Made by a program: the position numbers and the translations under genes
In this document: positions 7,782-15,497 of the stretch, one piece after another
Layout of the letters: the number at the start of each line of letters is the position of its first letter
Position numbering within the stretch: position 1 is the first letter of the stretch
Assembly: GCA_934631025.1 (NCBI GenBank)
Contig: CAKTXR010000022.1
Coordinates: 1 to 39,703, forward strand
DNA from: an uncultured Clostridia bacterium
Lineage (GTDB): Bacteria > Bacillota > Clostridia > Christensenellales > Aristaeellaceae
Reading direction: 5' to 3'
Length of the DNA: 39,703 bases
The notes under the pieces: model-generated
Database searches by the model: none
Told to the model about the DNA's origin: nothing
What the model saw: the letters and a program-made list of their open reading frames with translations, nothing else

Positions 7782-9098
7782 TCATTTCTCCTTATCCAAT
7801 ATCAGCCGCGCGGGCAGCGTGAGGTTCGCCGCCGCGTCCTTCAACAGAGCGCGCGCCGCTTCCCCGTCCAGCCGCGCCGGATCCCAGCAGATCGACAGCC
7901 TATCCGCGCCCACCCACAGGCAGGCGGCCTTCTCACGCGGGGGCAGGCAGGCGGTTTCGCCCGCTTCCGCGTCCACTTCGATCACGATTTCGGCCAGATT
8001 TTCCACGCACCGGCAGCACAGCCGCGTCAACGTCTCGCGTGGGACGTTCAAGAGCCGCGCCGTGCGCTCCAGCTCAGCGGGATCATAGCGGCGGGTTCTG
8101 AACGCCGGCATGACCGGCCGCGCGGGAGCTTCGCTGGACTCCATCGCGGCTTCTCCGGCGGACGCTTCGACCGGCTCTGCATCGGAAAGCGCCTGCCGCT
8201 CCTCCGCCAGTTCGACGGGCGCGCTCTGCGCTTCGGGGCTGTCAACCGGCGCGCTGTTCATAGTCTGCGCCGACTCTTCAGCGGAAAAAGGCGCGTTGAT
8301 AGCAGCCGGTTCGGCTTCTTCGGCACGCAGCGGCTCCTCAGCCGATGAAGGCGCGTCGGCAGCAGCCGGTTCGACTTCCTCGGCATAGCTGGGCACGGCT
8401 TCATTGGCACACAGCGGCTCTTCTGCCGATGAAAATGCGTCAGCAGCAGCCGGTTCGGTCTCTTCGACATGAGTGGACGCGGCTTCGTCATCATGCAACG
8501 ACTCTTCAACCGCTTCGGCTTCCTCAACATCGATCGCTTCGAAATCGGCGGCCTGCTCGTCCCGCACGCTGCTCTCGCCATAGAGCACGGCTTCCTCATA
8601 CGGCGCTTCGAGCGCGTCGCCGTACAGCTCGTCCCAGTCGTCCGGCACCTCGCAGGACTCGTACGCGCCCAGCGGATTTTCGGCCACAACGCAGATTTCG
8701 CCCGACCTGAGCGCATAGCGCAGCGCGCCGGCCAGCTCGCGCGGGTTCTTCGGCGCAAGGACGCGCGCGCCGGTCATCGCGGCGGGATGGCGGTCGCTCA
8801 CGCGCACGACCATGGGCGGCACCCTGTCCGCGCCGATCGAGCGCAGCGCCGCCGCAAAGCGCTCCGACGCGTTTTCAAGCGCGTGCAGATCGAGCACGGG
8901 CAGCGCTCCGGCCCGCGCGCAGCCCAGCGCGAAGGGCAGCTGCACATCGTCGGTCTCAGGCAGCGTCAGCCGCTTCGTAAAGGAGAGCGGCTTGGCGGTT
9001 CTGTCCGGCTCGACATAGATCACAATGACGTTGTTCAAATGCTGCGCCGCCTCGTCGAGCGCCAGTCGGGCGGCTTCAGCGCTGTTCATGATGCTCAT
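7782..9098 (-). CDS. E1-beta-like / acidic linker / E2-C-terminus-like fusion, probable pseudoenzyme
   Basis: The 438-aa product has three parts. Residues 1-165 resemble the pyrimidine-binding half of 2-oxoacid dehydrogenase E1-beta: an ALGCARAG helix, a VPPMVVRV strand and ARVLAPKNPRELAGALR correspond to the E1-beta pattern of glycine helix, VPLVIR strand and VVAPSTP region. Residues 166-328 are an Ala/Glu/Pro-rich acidic linker with imperfect repeats around AEEPL and EPAAADAP. Residues 329-438 resemble the end of an E2 acyltransferase: LPPREKAACLWVG and WDPARLDGEAARALL fit the NPPQVAILGVG and DHRVVDG motifs, with catalytic His replaced by Pro. The E1-beta C-terminal domain is missing. Its ATG overlaps the preceding stop codon (ATGA), with GGAGG upstream. 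Homology is judged by eye, without a search. A plain hypothetical protein remains possible. Confidence 0.7.
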   Translation of the reverse strand: MSIMNSAEAARLALDEAAQHLNNVIVIYVEPDRTAKPLSFTKRLTLPETDDVQLPFALGCARAGALPVLDLHALENASERFAAALRSIGADRVPPMVVRVSDRHPAAMTGARVLAPKNPRELAGALRYALRSGEICVVAENPLGAYESCEVPDDWDELYGDALEAPYEEAVLYGESSVRDEQAADFEAIDVEEAEAVEESLHDDEAASTHVEETEPAAADAFSSAEEPLCANEAVPSYAEEVEPAAADAPSSAEEPLRAEEAEPAAINAPFSAEESAQTMNSAPVDSPEAQSAPVELAEERQALSDAEPVEASAGEAAMESSEAPARPVMPAFRTRRYDPAELERTARLLNVPRETLTRLCCRCVENLAEIVIEVDAEAGETACLPPREKAACLWVGADRLSICWDPARLDGEAARALLKDAAANLTLPARLILDKEK

Positions 9099-9682
9099 TT
9101 CAGTTCCTCCGGCGTGGCGTAGCCCTCCACAATCAGCACGTTGTCCAGCCGCTCAAGCGGCCCGCTCTCCGCGTCCTCGTCGTCCGAGAGCTGATCCACG
9201 ACGCACTCGATCAGCGTCGCGCCGTCGCCCTCGCGCGCGCGGTCCACGGCCAGCCGCAGCGCCGGCATCAGCTTCATGACGCTGCGCCCGTCCGCCGGCA
9301 CGCAGGATACGTCGGCCGCCATGACGCGCGAGGACAGCTCGTCCAGCTCGCTTTCACGGCAGACGCAGAGCATGATCAGCGGCAGACCCAGCGCCGCCGC
9401 CGTCTCGAGCGCGCGGCTCAAGTGCGTCTCCTCCACCCAGGCCGCAAGCACCGCGTCCTCGCCGCGCCTTTGCAGCGCATAGGCCGCGCCTGCCGCCGCC
9501 AGCGCGTCAGCGGACACGACGCGCTCGTCCGCCGCCGCGCCGACCGGCTCGATGCGCTCTCCGGAAGCGAACAGATCACCCTCCTCCAGCAGAGCGAGCG
9601 TCACCGCCGTAGCCGCCGCGCGCTCGTCCGCCGCACCGAAGCGCCGCAGCAGCGCCCTGATTTTCAGCAGCAGTTCTCTCAT
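9095..9682 (-). CDS. E1-alpha-like protein lacking the thiamine diphosphate motif
   Basis: The 195-aa product resembles the C-terminal two thirds of 2-oxoacid dehydrogenase E1-alpha. Matching points in order are GAAYALQRRGED (65-76), ALETAAALGLPLIMLC (91-106), VPADGRSV (128-135), ALRLAVDRAREGDGATLIEC (141-160), a D-rich stretch where E1-alpha has its TSDDP loop, then GPLERL and TPEEL near the end. The GDGxxxEG...NN cofactor motif is absent: VEETHL stands in its place and no Asn pair follows. The N-terminal third of normal E1-alpha (over 320 aa) is also missing. It is therefore unlikely to be catalytic. The ATG at 9682 is chosen because longer forms run into the terminator and the upstream gene. 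It is the first gene of a four-gene operon. Confidence 0.75.
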   Translation of the reverse strand: MRELLLKIRALLRRFGAADERAAATAVTLALLEEGDLFASGERIEPVGAAADERVVSADALAAAGAAYALQRRGEDAVLAAWVEETHLSRALETAAALGLPLIMLCVCRESELDELSSRVMAADVSCVPADGRSVMKLMPALRLAVDRAREGDGATLIECVVDQLSDDEDAESGPLERLDNVLIVEGYATPEELK

Positions 9683-9760
9683 ACCGCCACCCGTCCTTCC
9701 GTTGGTCAAGGGATGTTTCACCCTGATTATGATTGCCGGCAAATCGGCCTGTCTGATCCC

Positions 9761-9789
9761 ATTATACCGTCTTTCCGCGCGCCGCGCAA
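9761..9789 (-). promoter_or_regulatory. Promoter of the E1-like/SDR/GNAT operon
   Basis: TTGCGC, 17 bases and TATAAT are read on the minus strand, about 80 bases before the E1-alpha-like start and just after the terminator of the upstream gene, so the operon is transcribed separately. Confidence 0.78.
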
Positions 9790-9800
9790 TCCCCGCGCGC

Positions 9801-9840
9801 AAAAAGCGGCTCCTCAGCCCGTCCTGAGCCGAAGAGCCGC
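9801..9840 (-). terminator. Terminator of the GDPD/NanA-like operon
   Basis: GCGGCTC (9806-9812) pairs with GAGCCGC (9834-9840), with an inner CTCAG/CTGAG stem and a small bulge, and the minus strand continues with T5 (complement of 9801-9805). Confidence 0.85.
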
Positions 9841-9854
9841 GCCCTGTTCGCCGG

Positions 9855-10745
9855 TTATTTGAATTTAAAGCCCGCCGCCTCCATATCGCGCTTGAAGGCC
9901 GCGCGCTCGTCCGCGCCGAAGGTCTTGCCCGGATAGGCGACATGACCAACGTCGTAGCCCATGATCTCAAACGCTTCCTTGATCGAAGCGATGCAGCCGT
10001 ACTCGAGCAGCACAGAAATGACCCTGTTGATGCGCACCTGAACGTCGCGCGCCCGCTGGATCTCGCCCGCGCGGAAGGCCGCGTACAGCTCGAGGAACCA
10101 TTCAGGCATGAGGTTGTAGGTCGAGCCGATGCCGCCATCTGCGCCCATCAGCAGGCCGAGCACCAGCATCTCATCCGGGCCGTTGATGACGTTGATGTCG
10201 CCGCCGTTCAGCTCGGTGATGCGCTGCATATTATAGTAGTTGAACATGGTGTACTTAAGCCCTGCGATACCGTCGATCTTCATGGCCTTTTCCATGAAGC
10301 GCACGGGATCGCTCTTGAGAAGCCCCGTGCAGTAGACCAGCACCGGCAGCGAGGATGCGTCGGCCAAACGCTTGTAATAGTCCAGCACCTGCTCGTCGGT
10401 ATAGGTGGTCACATAGTTGGGCACCATGGAGGAAATCGCGTCGCAGCCGATCTGACCTGCATGGCGCGCCAGACGCACCGCCTGCGCGGGATCGACCGCG
10501 CCCACATGGTTGATCACCACGCCGCGGCCCCTGCACACGGAAACAGCCGTCTCGGCCATATCGCGGCGGGTGGCTTCCGGCAGGAACAGGCCCTCGCCGG
10601 TCGCGCCGTTGACATAGAAGCCCTGAACGCCCGCATTCAGCTCGCGCTCCATAAGGCGGCGCGCCGAGTCGGCCTTGAGCGCGCCGTTTTCATCGAAGGG
10701 CGTGATGAACGCCGGCATAATGCCGCTGAAATGCTTGTTTTTCAT
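9855..10745 (-). CDS. N-acetylneuraminate lyase-like DapA/NanA-family aldolase
   Basis: The 296-aa protein is a class I pyruvate-dependent aldolase of the DHDPS/NAL family. The pyruvate-carboxylate loop GATGE is at residues 47-51, the catalytic tyrosine at Y138 (VYCTG) and the Schiff-base lysine at K164 (GLKYT). The stretch NGPDEMLVLGLLMGADGGIGSTYN (188-211) is closer to sialic acid lyases than to lysine-pathway DHDPS. It probably cleaves a 2-keto-3-deoxy sugar acid or sialic acid to pyruvate and an aldehyde; the exact substrate is not determinable. It follows the glycerophosphodiesterase by 19 bases with AAAGGAGA before its ATG. No sialic acid kinase or epimerase is nearby. Confidence 0.9.
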   Translation of the reverse strand: MKNKHFSGIMPAFITPFDENGALKADSARRLMERELNAGVQGFYVNGATGEGLFLPEATRRDMAETAVSVCRGRGVVINHVGAVDPAQAVRLARHAGQIGCDAISSMVPNYVTTYTDEQVLDYYKRLADASSLPVLVYCTGLLKSDPVRFMEKAMKIDGIAGLKYTMFNYYNMQRITELNGGDINVINGPDEMLVLGLLMGADGGIGSTYNLMPEWFLELYAAFRAGEIQRARDVQVRINRVISVLLEYGCIASIKEAFEIMGYDVGHVAYPGKTFGADERAAFKRDMEAAGFKFK

Positions 10746-10764
10746 AAAAATGCTCTCCTTTGCA

Positions 10765-11469
10765 TTACAATATACCGTGCCGCTTCATCCAGCCGGCCGC
10801 CATGGCCACGTCGCTGACCAGCGCGCCGTCCACATGGATCGTCAGGAAGCGGTCGAGCGACTCGGGCGTGCCGTCCATGCCCTTTTCGGGCGTGTTGCAC
10901 ATGATCCACACCTGATCCGCGCCGGCGGCGTGAACCATATCCGGCGTGATCTCGTCCAGCCAGTTCTCCCACAGGCGGATGATCCCCGCGCCGCCCGCGA
11001 TGAAATCGGGATACATCGTCCGCGCGGGCATGAAGGCGAGGATGTGATCCTTCGGCGTAAAGCGCTTCACGGCCGCAAGCATCTCGAGCGACTCCACGCC
11101 GAATATGAACTCGACCGGCGCGCGCTCGAAGCGCTCGACGAGATCGGGCCACGGATGATACTCCTTGACGTGCAGGAGGATGGGCGTTTTCTTGCGGTAG
11201 GCCGCCGTCAGCTCGTCCAGCGTGATGACCGCGCGGTTCACGCCCGCGAGCGCGCGGCGCATTTCCTCGAGCGTCACGGCCGACACGGCGCGGCGATCGC
11301 CGGTCAGGCGTTCGAGCGTGTCGTCGTGATAGATGACGTACTGCCCGTCCCCCGTGCGGCGCACGTCGCATTCGACGGCGTATATTCCCGGCTGCGCGCT
11401 GTATTCCAGGCTGGCGACCGAGTTCTCCGGACAGCCCGGCGTTTCATTGCGATGGGCGATGATCTTCAT
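10765..11469 (-). CDS. Glycerophosphodiester phosphodiesterase family protein
   Basis: The 234-aa product carries the GDPD signature: AHR at residues 5-7, PENSVAS at 14-20, ECDVRRTGDG with the metal-binding Glu and Asp near 33-42, and YHDDTLERLTG with the catalytic histidine near 46-56. The family hydrolyses glycerophosphodiesters to glycerol-3-phosphate and an alcohol and needs a divalent metal. No signal peptide is present, so it acts inside the cell. GGGAGG precedes the ATG. It is the first gene of a two-gene operon with the NanA-like aldolase. Some small members act on other phosphodiesters, so the true substrate is open. Confidence 0.93.
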   Translation of the reverse strand: MKIIAHRNETPGCPENSVASLEYSAQPGIYAVECDVRRTGDGQYVIYHDDTLERLTGDRRAVSAVTLEEMRRALAGVNRAVITLDELTAAYRKKTPILLHVKEYHPWPDLVERFERAPVEFIFGVESLEMLAAVKRFTPKDHILAFMPARTMYPDFIAGGAGIIRLWENWLDEITPDMVHAAGADQVWIMCNTPEKGMDGTPESLDRFLTIHVDGALVSDVAMAAGWMKRHGIL

Positions 11470-11501
11470 AGGCGGTTCCCTCCCACAATTCTACTGACCT
11501 G

Positions 11502-11530
11502 AGTTTATCACGCGCCCTCCCGTCTGTCAA
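11502..11530 (-). promoter_or_regulatory. Promoter of the GDPD operon
   Basis: A perfect TTGACA -35 (complement of 11525-11530), 17 bases and TAAACT. The -35 box lies in one arm of the inverted repeat at 11522-11544. Confidence 0.75.
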
Positions 11531-11544
11531 GCGCATTGACAGAC
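11522..11544. repeat. 9-bp inverted repeat holding two facing -35 boxes
   Basis: GTCTGTCAA and TTGACAGAC flank five bases (GCGCA). Each arm contains the -35 hexamer of one of two divergent promoters, so a protein bound here would block both. Confidence 0.85.
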
Positions 11545-11565
11545 AGGCCGCCGCAGTGCTACAAT
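11536..11565 (+). promoter_or_regulatory. Promoter of the acyltransferase gene
   Basis: TTGACA at 11536-11541, an 18-base spacer and TACAAT at 11560-11565, about 36 bases before the likely start codon. Confidence 0.82.
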
Positions 11566-11601
11566 ATCTCTTAATAAGAAGCACTTTTTGAGGTGAGGCT
11601 C

Positions 11602-12822
11602 TTGAAAATCAACGCTCTGCGCCGCCTTTTCGCGCCCGGGAGCTACGACCGCCGCTATGTGCCCGTCGCCGACGGCTTCCGCGTGCTGTGCGTGCTCTTC
11701 GTGGGCTGGTTCCACATCTGGCAGCAGTCCTGGCTCAGCCCCGTGCTGGAGATCGGCGGCTTCAGGCTCGATCTGAGCGGCCCTGTGCGCGCGGGATATA
11801 TGCTGGTGGACATGATGATCCTGCTCTCCGGCTTTCTGCTGTTCCTGCCCTACGCCCGTTCGCGCGAGGACGGCGAGCCGCTGCCCGACCTCCGAACCTA
11901 CTACACCCGCCGCGCGCTGCGCATACTGCCCAGCTACTATCTGTGCGTGCTCATTACGTTTTTCCTCTACGGGCTGCGCGGCTATTCGTCGACGCGCTCC
12001 ATGCTGCTCGATCTGATCGGGCATCTGACCTTCACGCACAATCAGTTCTACGAGAGCTATATCGGCACGCGGCTGCCGGGCGTATTGTGGACGCTGGCCG
12101 TCGAGGTGCAGTTTTACCTCATCGCGCCGCTGATCGGACGCGCCTTCATAAGGCGGCCGTTCGTGACCTACGCGTGCATGACCGCCGCCGCGTTCTTCTA
12201 TCGCTTCGTCTATGTCGCGGGGCTGTCCGATTCGTCGCTGTATTTCAACCGCCTGCCCGCCATGCTGGACGTTTACGCCAACGGCATGCTCGCAGCCTGG
12301 GCGTTCGTGCGGCTGGGGAAGCGCAGGCGGCTCAAAACCTCGGCGCTGGCCGGCTGCGTCGGCACGCTGATCTGCGTTCTGGCGATCTGGGGCGTTTACC
12401 GCATAACGAGCGTACAGTATCGCATCCCCAACGGCTATCAGGCCATCCGCTGGGGGCAGATGGTCTATCGCTTCCCGCTGACGGCGCTGGGCGCGCTGTT
12501 CCTGATCGGCGGCAGCTTCGCCTCGGCGTGGTTCCAGTTCCTCTTCAGCAATCGCGTCGTGCGCTTTCTGGCGGGGATCTCCTATAACTTCTATATCTGG
12601 CACGCTCACGTCGCGCTGAGACTGCGCGCGTGGCACATCCCGCCTTACGAGAGCGAAATGCCGCAATCGGCCGGCGAACAGCCCTGGCAGTGGATGTACA
12701 CCTGTCTGTGCTTCATCGCGGCGCTGGCCGTTGCCGCCGCCGTCACCTATTTGTGGGAAAGGCCGATGAACCGCCGCCTGACGCGCCTGTGCGAAAAGCG
12801 CCGCCGGCTCAGCTCAAAATAA
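11602..12822 (+). CDS. Acyltransferase-3 family integral membrane protein
   Basis: The product (406 aa from the TTG at 11602) is a multi-spanning membrane acyltransferase of the OafA/YrhL type. The N-terminal DGFRVLCVLFVGWFHIWQQ carries the family's early arginine and histidine, TYYTRRALRILPSYY fits the conserved RR-ILP-Y cytoplasmic motif, and SGFLLFLPYA, LWTLAVEVQFYLIAPLI and YNFYIWHAHV are membrane segments. Such proteins O-acylate surface polysaccharides or peptidoglycan using acyl-CoA. GAGGTGAG just before the TTG favours that codon; a GTG at 11593 lies inside this ribosome site and is less likely. It is transcribed alone, divergent from the GDPD operon. Confidence 0.9.
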   Translation: MKINALRRLFAPGSYDRRYVPVADGFRVLCVLFVGWFHIWQQSWLSPVLEIGGFRLDLSGPVRAGYMLVDMMILLSGFLLFLPYARSREDGEPLPDLRTYYTRRALRILPSYYLCVLITFFLYGLRGYSSTRSMLLDLIGHLTFTHNQFYESYIGTRLPGVLWTLAVEVQFYLIAPLIGRAFIRRPFVTYACMTAAAFFYRFVYVAGLSDSSLYFNRLPAMLDVYANGMLAAWAFVRLGKRRRLKTSALAGCVGTLICVLAIWGVYRITSVQYRIPNGYQAIRWGQMVYRFPLTALGALFLIGGSFASAWFQFLFSNRVVRFLAGISYNFYIWHAHVALRLRAWHIPPYESEMPQSAGEQPWQWMYTCLCFIAALAVAAAVTYLWERPMNRRLTRLCEKRRRLSSK

Positions 12823-12979
12823 ATCTATCCGATTCCTCTAAATAATGCGCCGTTTCTTAAAAAACATTTCACCATGCCGCCCCATAAAAAAGAGGATTCA
12901 TCAAATCCATGTTGAATATTACATTTAGCATTATTGAGAAGCGGTATGCCAGCCGCTCGTGAAAGAAGGAAACAAAACC

Positions 12980-13657
12980 ATGTGGCAAACAACCCTCCTC
13001 CGCATCGTGGTGGCCATCGCCATCGGAACGATCATCGGCGTTGAGCGCGAGTACAAAAATCGCCCCGCCGGCATGAGAACGCACGTCCTTGTGTGTCTGG
13101 GCGCGTGTACGGTGGCTCTGCTCGAAAGCAGCTTCATCACCGATGTGACCAACGCCGCCGACGTGAGCAGCGCCATCACCTATAACTTTGGCCGCCTGAG
13201 CGCGCAGGTCATCAGCGGCATCGGCTTCCTGGGCGCGGGCACGATCTTCACCGCCCAGCGCAAAATCGTCGGCCTGACCACCGCCGCCTCGCTGTGGTGC
13301 GTTGCCTGTCTGGGCCTGGCCGTGGGCTACGGCTATTATTTCATCGCGGCGGTCGGCTGCGTGTGCGTCATCGCCGTGCTGATGGTCATGCAGCGCATCG
13401 TCCATGTCAATACGGTCAAGAAGGTCGAGGTCACGTTCGTCCACCGCATCGAGAGCATGCAGTTCATCAACGATTACTTCAAAGAGAAGGAAATCAAGAC
13501 CATCGATCTGGACTTCCATGTCGAGGCGAAGGACGGCGTGAACATATACACCAACATCTACACGCTGCAGATGCCCAACAGCATCACCTACACCGAAGTG
13601 GTCAACCAGCTCTCCGAATATCCCAATATGATGAGCGTGCGCACCACGAACACCTGA
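12980..13657 (+). CDS. MgtC/SapB-family membrane protein
   Basis: The 225-aa product has four to five transmembrane helices in its first 150 residues, with family motifs IGVEREYKNRPAGMRTHVLVCLG split over helices 1-2 and GIGFLGAGTIF in the third, followed by LTTAASLWCVACLGLAVG. The C-terminal soluble part (about 150-225) resembles the small ACT-like domain found in many members. MgtC proteins affect magnesium and acid homeostasis and ATP synthase activity in some bacteria. The ATG at 12980 has AAGGA upstream and is preferred to an in-frame GTG at 12959. A short hairpin (AGCGG...CCGCT, 12939-12957) lies in the leader. It ends at a strong terminator. Confidence 0.92.
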   Translation: MWQTTLLRIVVAIAIGTIIGVEREYKNRPAGMRTHVLVCLGACTVALLESSFITDVTNAADVSSAITYNFGRLSAQVISGIGFLGAGTIFTAQRKIVGLTTAASLWCVACLGLAVGYGYYFIAAVGCVCVIAVLMVMQRIVHVNTVKKVEVTFVHRIESMQFINDYFKEKEIKTIDLDFHVEAKDGVNIYTNIYTLQMPNSITYTEVVNQLSEYPNMMSVRTTNT

Positions 13658-13667
13658 TAAAAAGCGC

Positions 13668-13709
13668 GCGGCCCGCCGGACAAACGCAATCCGGCGGGCC
13701 GCCTTTTTT
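13668..13709 (+). terminator. Strong terminator of mgtC-like gene
   Basis: A 13-bp perfect stem (13668-13680 with 13690-13702), nine-base loop and T6 at 13704-13709. Confidence 0.95.
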
Positions 13710-13718
13710 GTACGCAAA

Positions 13719-13757
13719 GCGCCCCGCTCCCCTCGCAGTGAAGGGAACGGGGCGCGC
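13719..13757 (-). terminator. Hairpin terminator of the phosphoglucomutase operon
   Basis: A stem of about 15 bp with G-U pairs on the minus transcript (13719-13733 with 13741-13755). It lies 13 bases after the pgm stop. The T tract on the minus side is only three bases, so efficiency is uncertain. Confidence 0.6.
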
Positions 13758-13769
13758 TTTTCTATTGAC

Positions 13770-15497
13770 TTACAGCTTGCTGTTCATCAGCGCCACGGCC
13801 GCGTCGCTGAGACGCGTCAGCATGGCGGCAGTCTCCGCGGCGGAAGCGGACACCGCGTTGACGTACAGCTTGATCTTCGGCTCGGTGCCGGAGGGGCGCA
13901 CGCAGATCCAGCCGCCGTCCTCCAGCTCGTAATACAGCACGTTGGAGGAAGGCTGCTCGAGCTTCGTGACATTGCCCTGATTGTCGCGGCGGGTTCCGGC
14001 CTTGTAGTCGCGCACGGCGGTCACCTTCACGCCGTCGAAATCGGCGGGAGCCTGATCGCGCAGCGCCTGCATGAGCGCCGCCATCTTGGCCAGACCGTCC
14101 TTGCCGGCCAGCGCAAAGGAGGTCACCTTCGCGTCGTAATATCCGTATTTCTTATAGAGCGCCTGAAGGCCGTCGTAGAGCGTCATACCCTGCTTCTTAT
14201 AGAAGGCGGCGGTCTCGGCGATCAGCATACTGGCGTTCACGCCGTCCTTGTCGCGCACATCGCGCCCGGACAGATAGCCGCAGGACTCCTCAAAGCCGAA
14301 CACGAAGGTGTGCTCGCCGGTCGTCTCGAACTGCTCGATCTTCTCGGCGATGAACTTGAAGCCAGTCAGCACGTCCACCATGGCGCAGCCGTAATCCGCG
14401 CAGATGGCGCGCGCCATTTCCGTGGAGACGATCGACTTGACCGCGGCGGCGTTCTTCGGCAGCGTGCCCTGCGCCTGACGGCGGGAGAGGATGTAGTTGA
14501 GCAGCAGGCAGCCGATCTGGTTGCCGGTCAGGCCGTGGACGCACCCCTCGCCGTCCAGCACGGCGATGCCCACGCGGTCGCAGTCCGGATCGGTGCCGAA
14601 CGCCACGTCCGCGCCCAGCTTCTTCTGCAGCTCGAGCGCCATGGCCAGCGCCGCGGGATCCTCGGGATTGGGCACCTTGACGGTCGAAAAATCGGGATCG
14701 GGCATCTCCTGCTCGGGCACGACGTACACGTTCTTGAAGCCCACCTCGGCAAGCACGCGGCGCACCGGCACATTGCCCGAGCCGTGCAGCGGCGTGTAAA
14801 CGATCTTGAGCTTGTCGCCCATCTCGCGGATCAGCTCGGGCGAAATGGACAGCTTTTCGACGCAGGCGACGTATGCGTCGTCCACATCCTTGCCGATCAT
14901 TGTCAGGAGGCCCTTGTCCAGCGCTTCCTTCTCGTCCATCGGGACGGCCTCGCGGTATTCGGTCTGATGGATCAGCTTGAGGATTTCGTCGGCGCGCTCG
15001 GGCGGCATCTGGCCGCCGTCCTCCCAGTAGACCTTGTAGCCGTTGTACTGGCGCGGATTGTGGCTGGCCGTGATGACGATGCCCGCAATCGCCTTGAGAT
15101 GGCGCACGGAGAACGACAGCTCCGGCACCGGCCTGAGCGACTCGAACAGATACGCCTTCACGCCGTGCGCGCACAGCACCAGCGCCGCCTCGCGGGCGAA
15201 CACATCCGAGCAGCGGCGGGAATCATAGGCGATCACCACGCCGCGCTGCGCCTGCTCCGGCTCGCGGTTGATGTATTTGGCCAGCGCGCAGGTCGCCCGC
15301 CGCACGGTGTACACATTCATGCGGTTCGTGCCCGCGCCCAGCACGCCGCGCAGACCGGCCGTGCCAAAGGACAGATCGGTATAAAAGCGATCCTCAATCT
15401 CGCGCTCGTCCGAGGCGATGCTCATCAGCTCGTTATAAGTCGCCGCGTCGTCCTTGAAGTCGCGCAGCCAGGCTTCGTAATTCTCGCGATAGGTCAT
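13770..15497 (-). CDS. pgcA: Phospho-sugar mutase (phosphoglucomutase/phosphomannomutase)
   Basis: The 575-aa product is a full-length alpha-D-phosphohexomutase. Visible motifs are the N-terminal FGTAGLRG (44-51), the phosphoserine loop TASHNP with S145, the magnesium loop DPDCDR (303-308), the sugar-binding GFEESCGYL near 400, and the C-terminal phosphate-binding RPSGTEPK. Length and layout match the Gram-positive PgcA type, which interconverts glucose-1-phosphate and glucose-6-phosphate for glycogen, capsule or glycolipid synthesis. Its ATG overlaps the stop codon of the ferritin-like gene by four bases, so the two are translationally coupled. No link between the two activities is known to me. 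Confidence 0.94.
   Translation of the reverse strand: MTYRENYEAWLRDFKDDAATYNELMSIASDEREIEDRFYTDLSFGTAGLRGVLGAGTNRMNVYTVRRATCALAKYINREPEQAQRGVVIAYDSRRCSDVFAREAALVLCAHGVKAYLFESLRPVPELSFSVRHLKAIAGIVITASHNPRQYNGYKVYWEDGGQMPPERADEILKLIHQTEYREAVPMDEKEALDKGLLTMIGKDVDDAYVACVEKLSISPELIREMGDKLKIVYTPLHGSGNVPVRRVLAEVGFKNVYVVPEQEMPDPDFSTVKVPNPEDPAALAMALELQKKLGADVAFGTDPDCDRVGIAVLDGEGCVHGLTGNQIGCLLLNYILSRRQAQGTLPKNAAAVKSIVSTEMARAICADYGCAMVDVLTGFKFIAEKIEQFETTGEHTFVFGFEESCGYLSGRDVRDKDGVNASMLIAETAAFYKKQGMTLYDGLQALYKKYGYYDAKVTSFALAGKDGLAKMAALMQALRDQAPADFDGVKVTAVRDYKAGTRRDNQGNVTKLEQPSSNVLYYELEDGGWICVRPSGTEPKIKLYVNAVSASAAETAAMLTRLSDAAVALMNSKL

Noticed and set aside
9683..10138. A longer N-terminus for the E1-alpha-like protein
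   Set aside because: The extension crosses the promoter, the terminator at 9801-9840 and the NanA-like gene, and its sequence is Ser/Arg-rich shadow translation.
9855..10745. A sialic acid catabolism locus
   Set aside because: The aldolase is NanA-like, but no N-acetylmannosamine kinase, epimerase or sialic acid transporter is nearby, so the claim is limited to the enzyme family.
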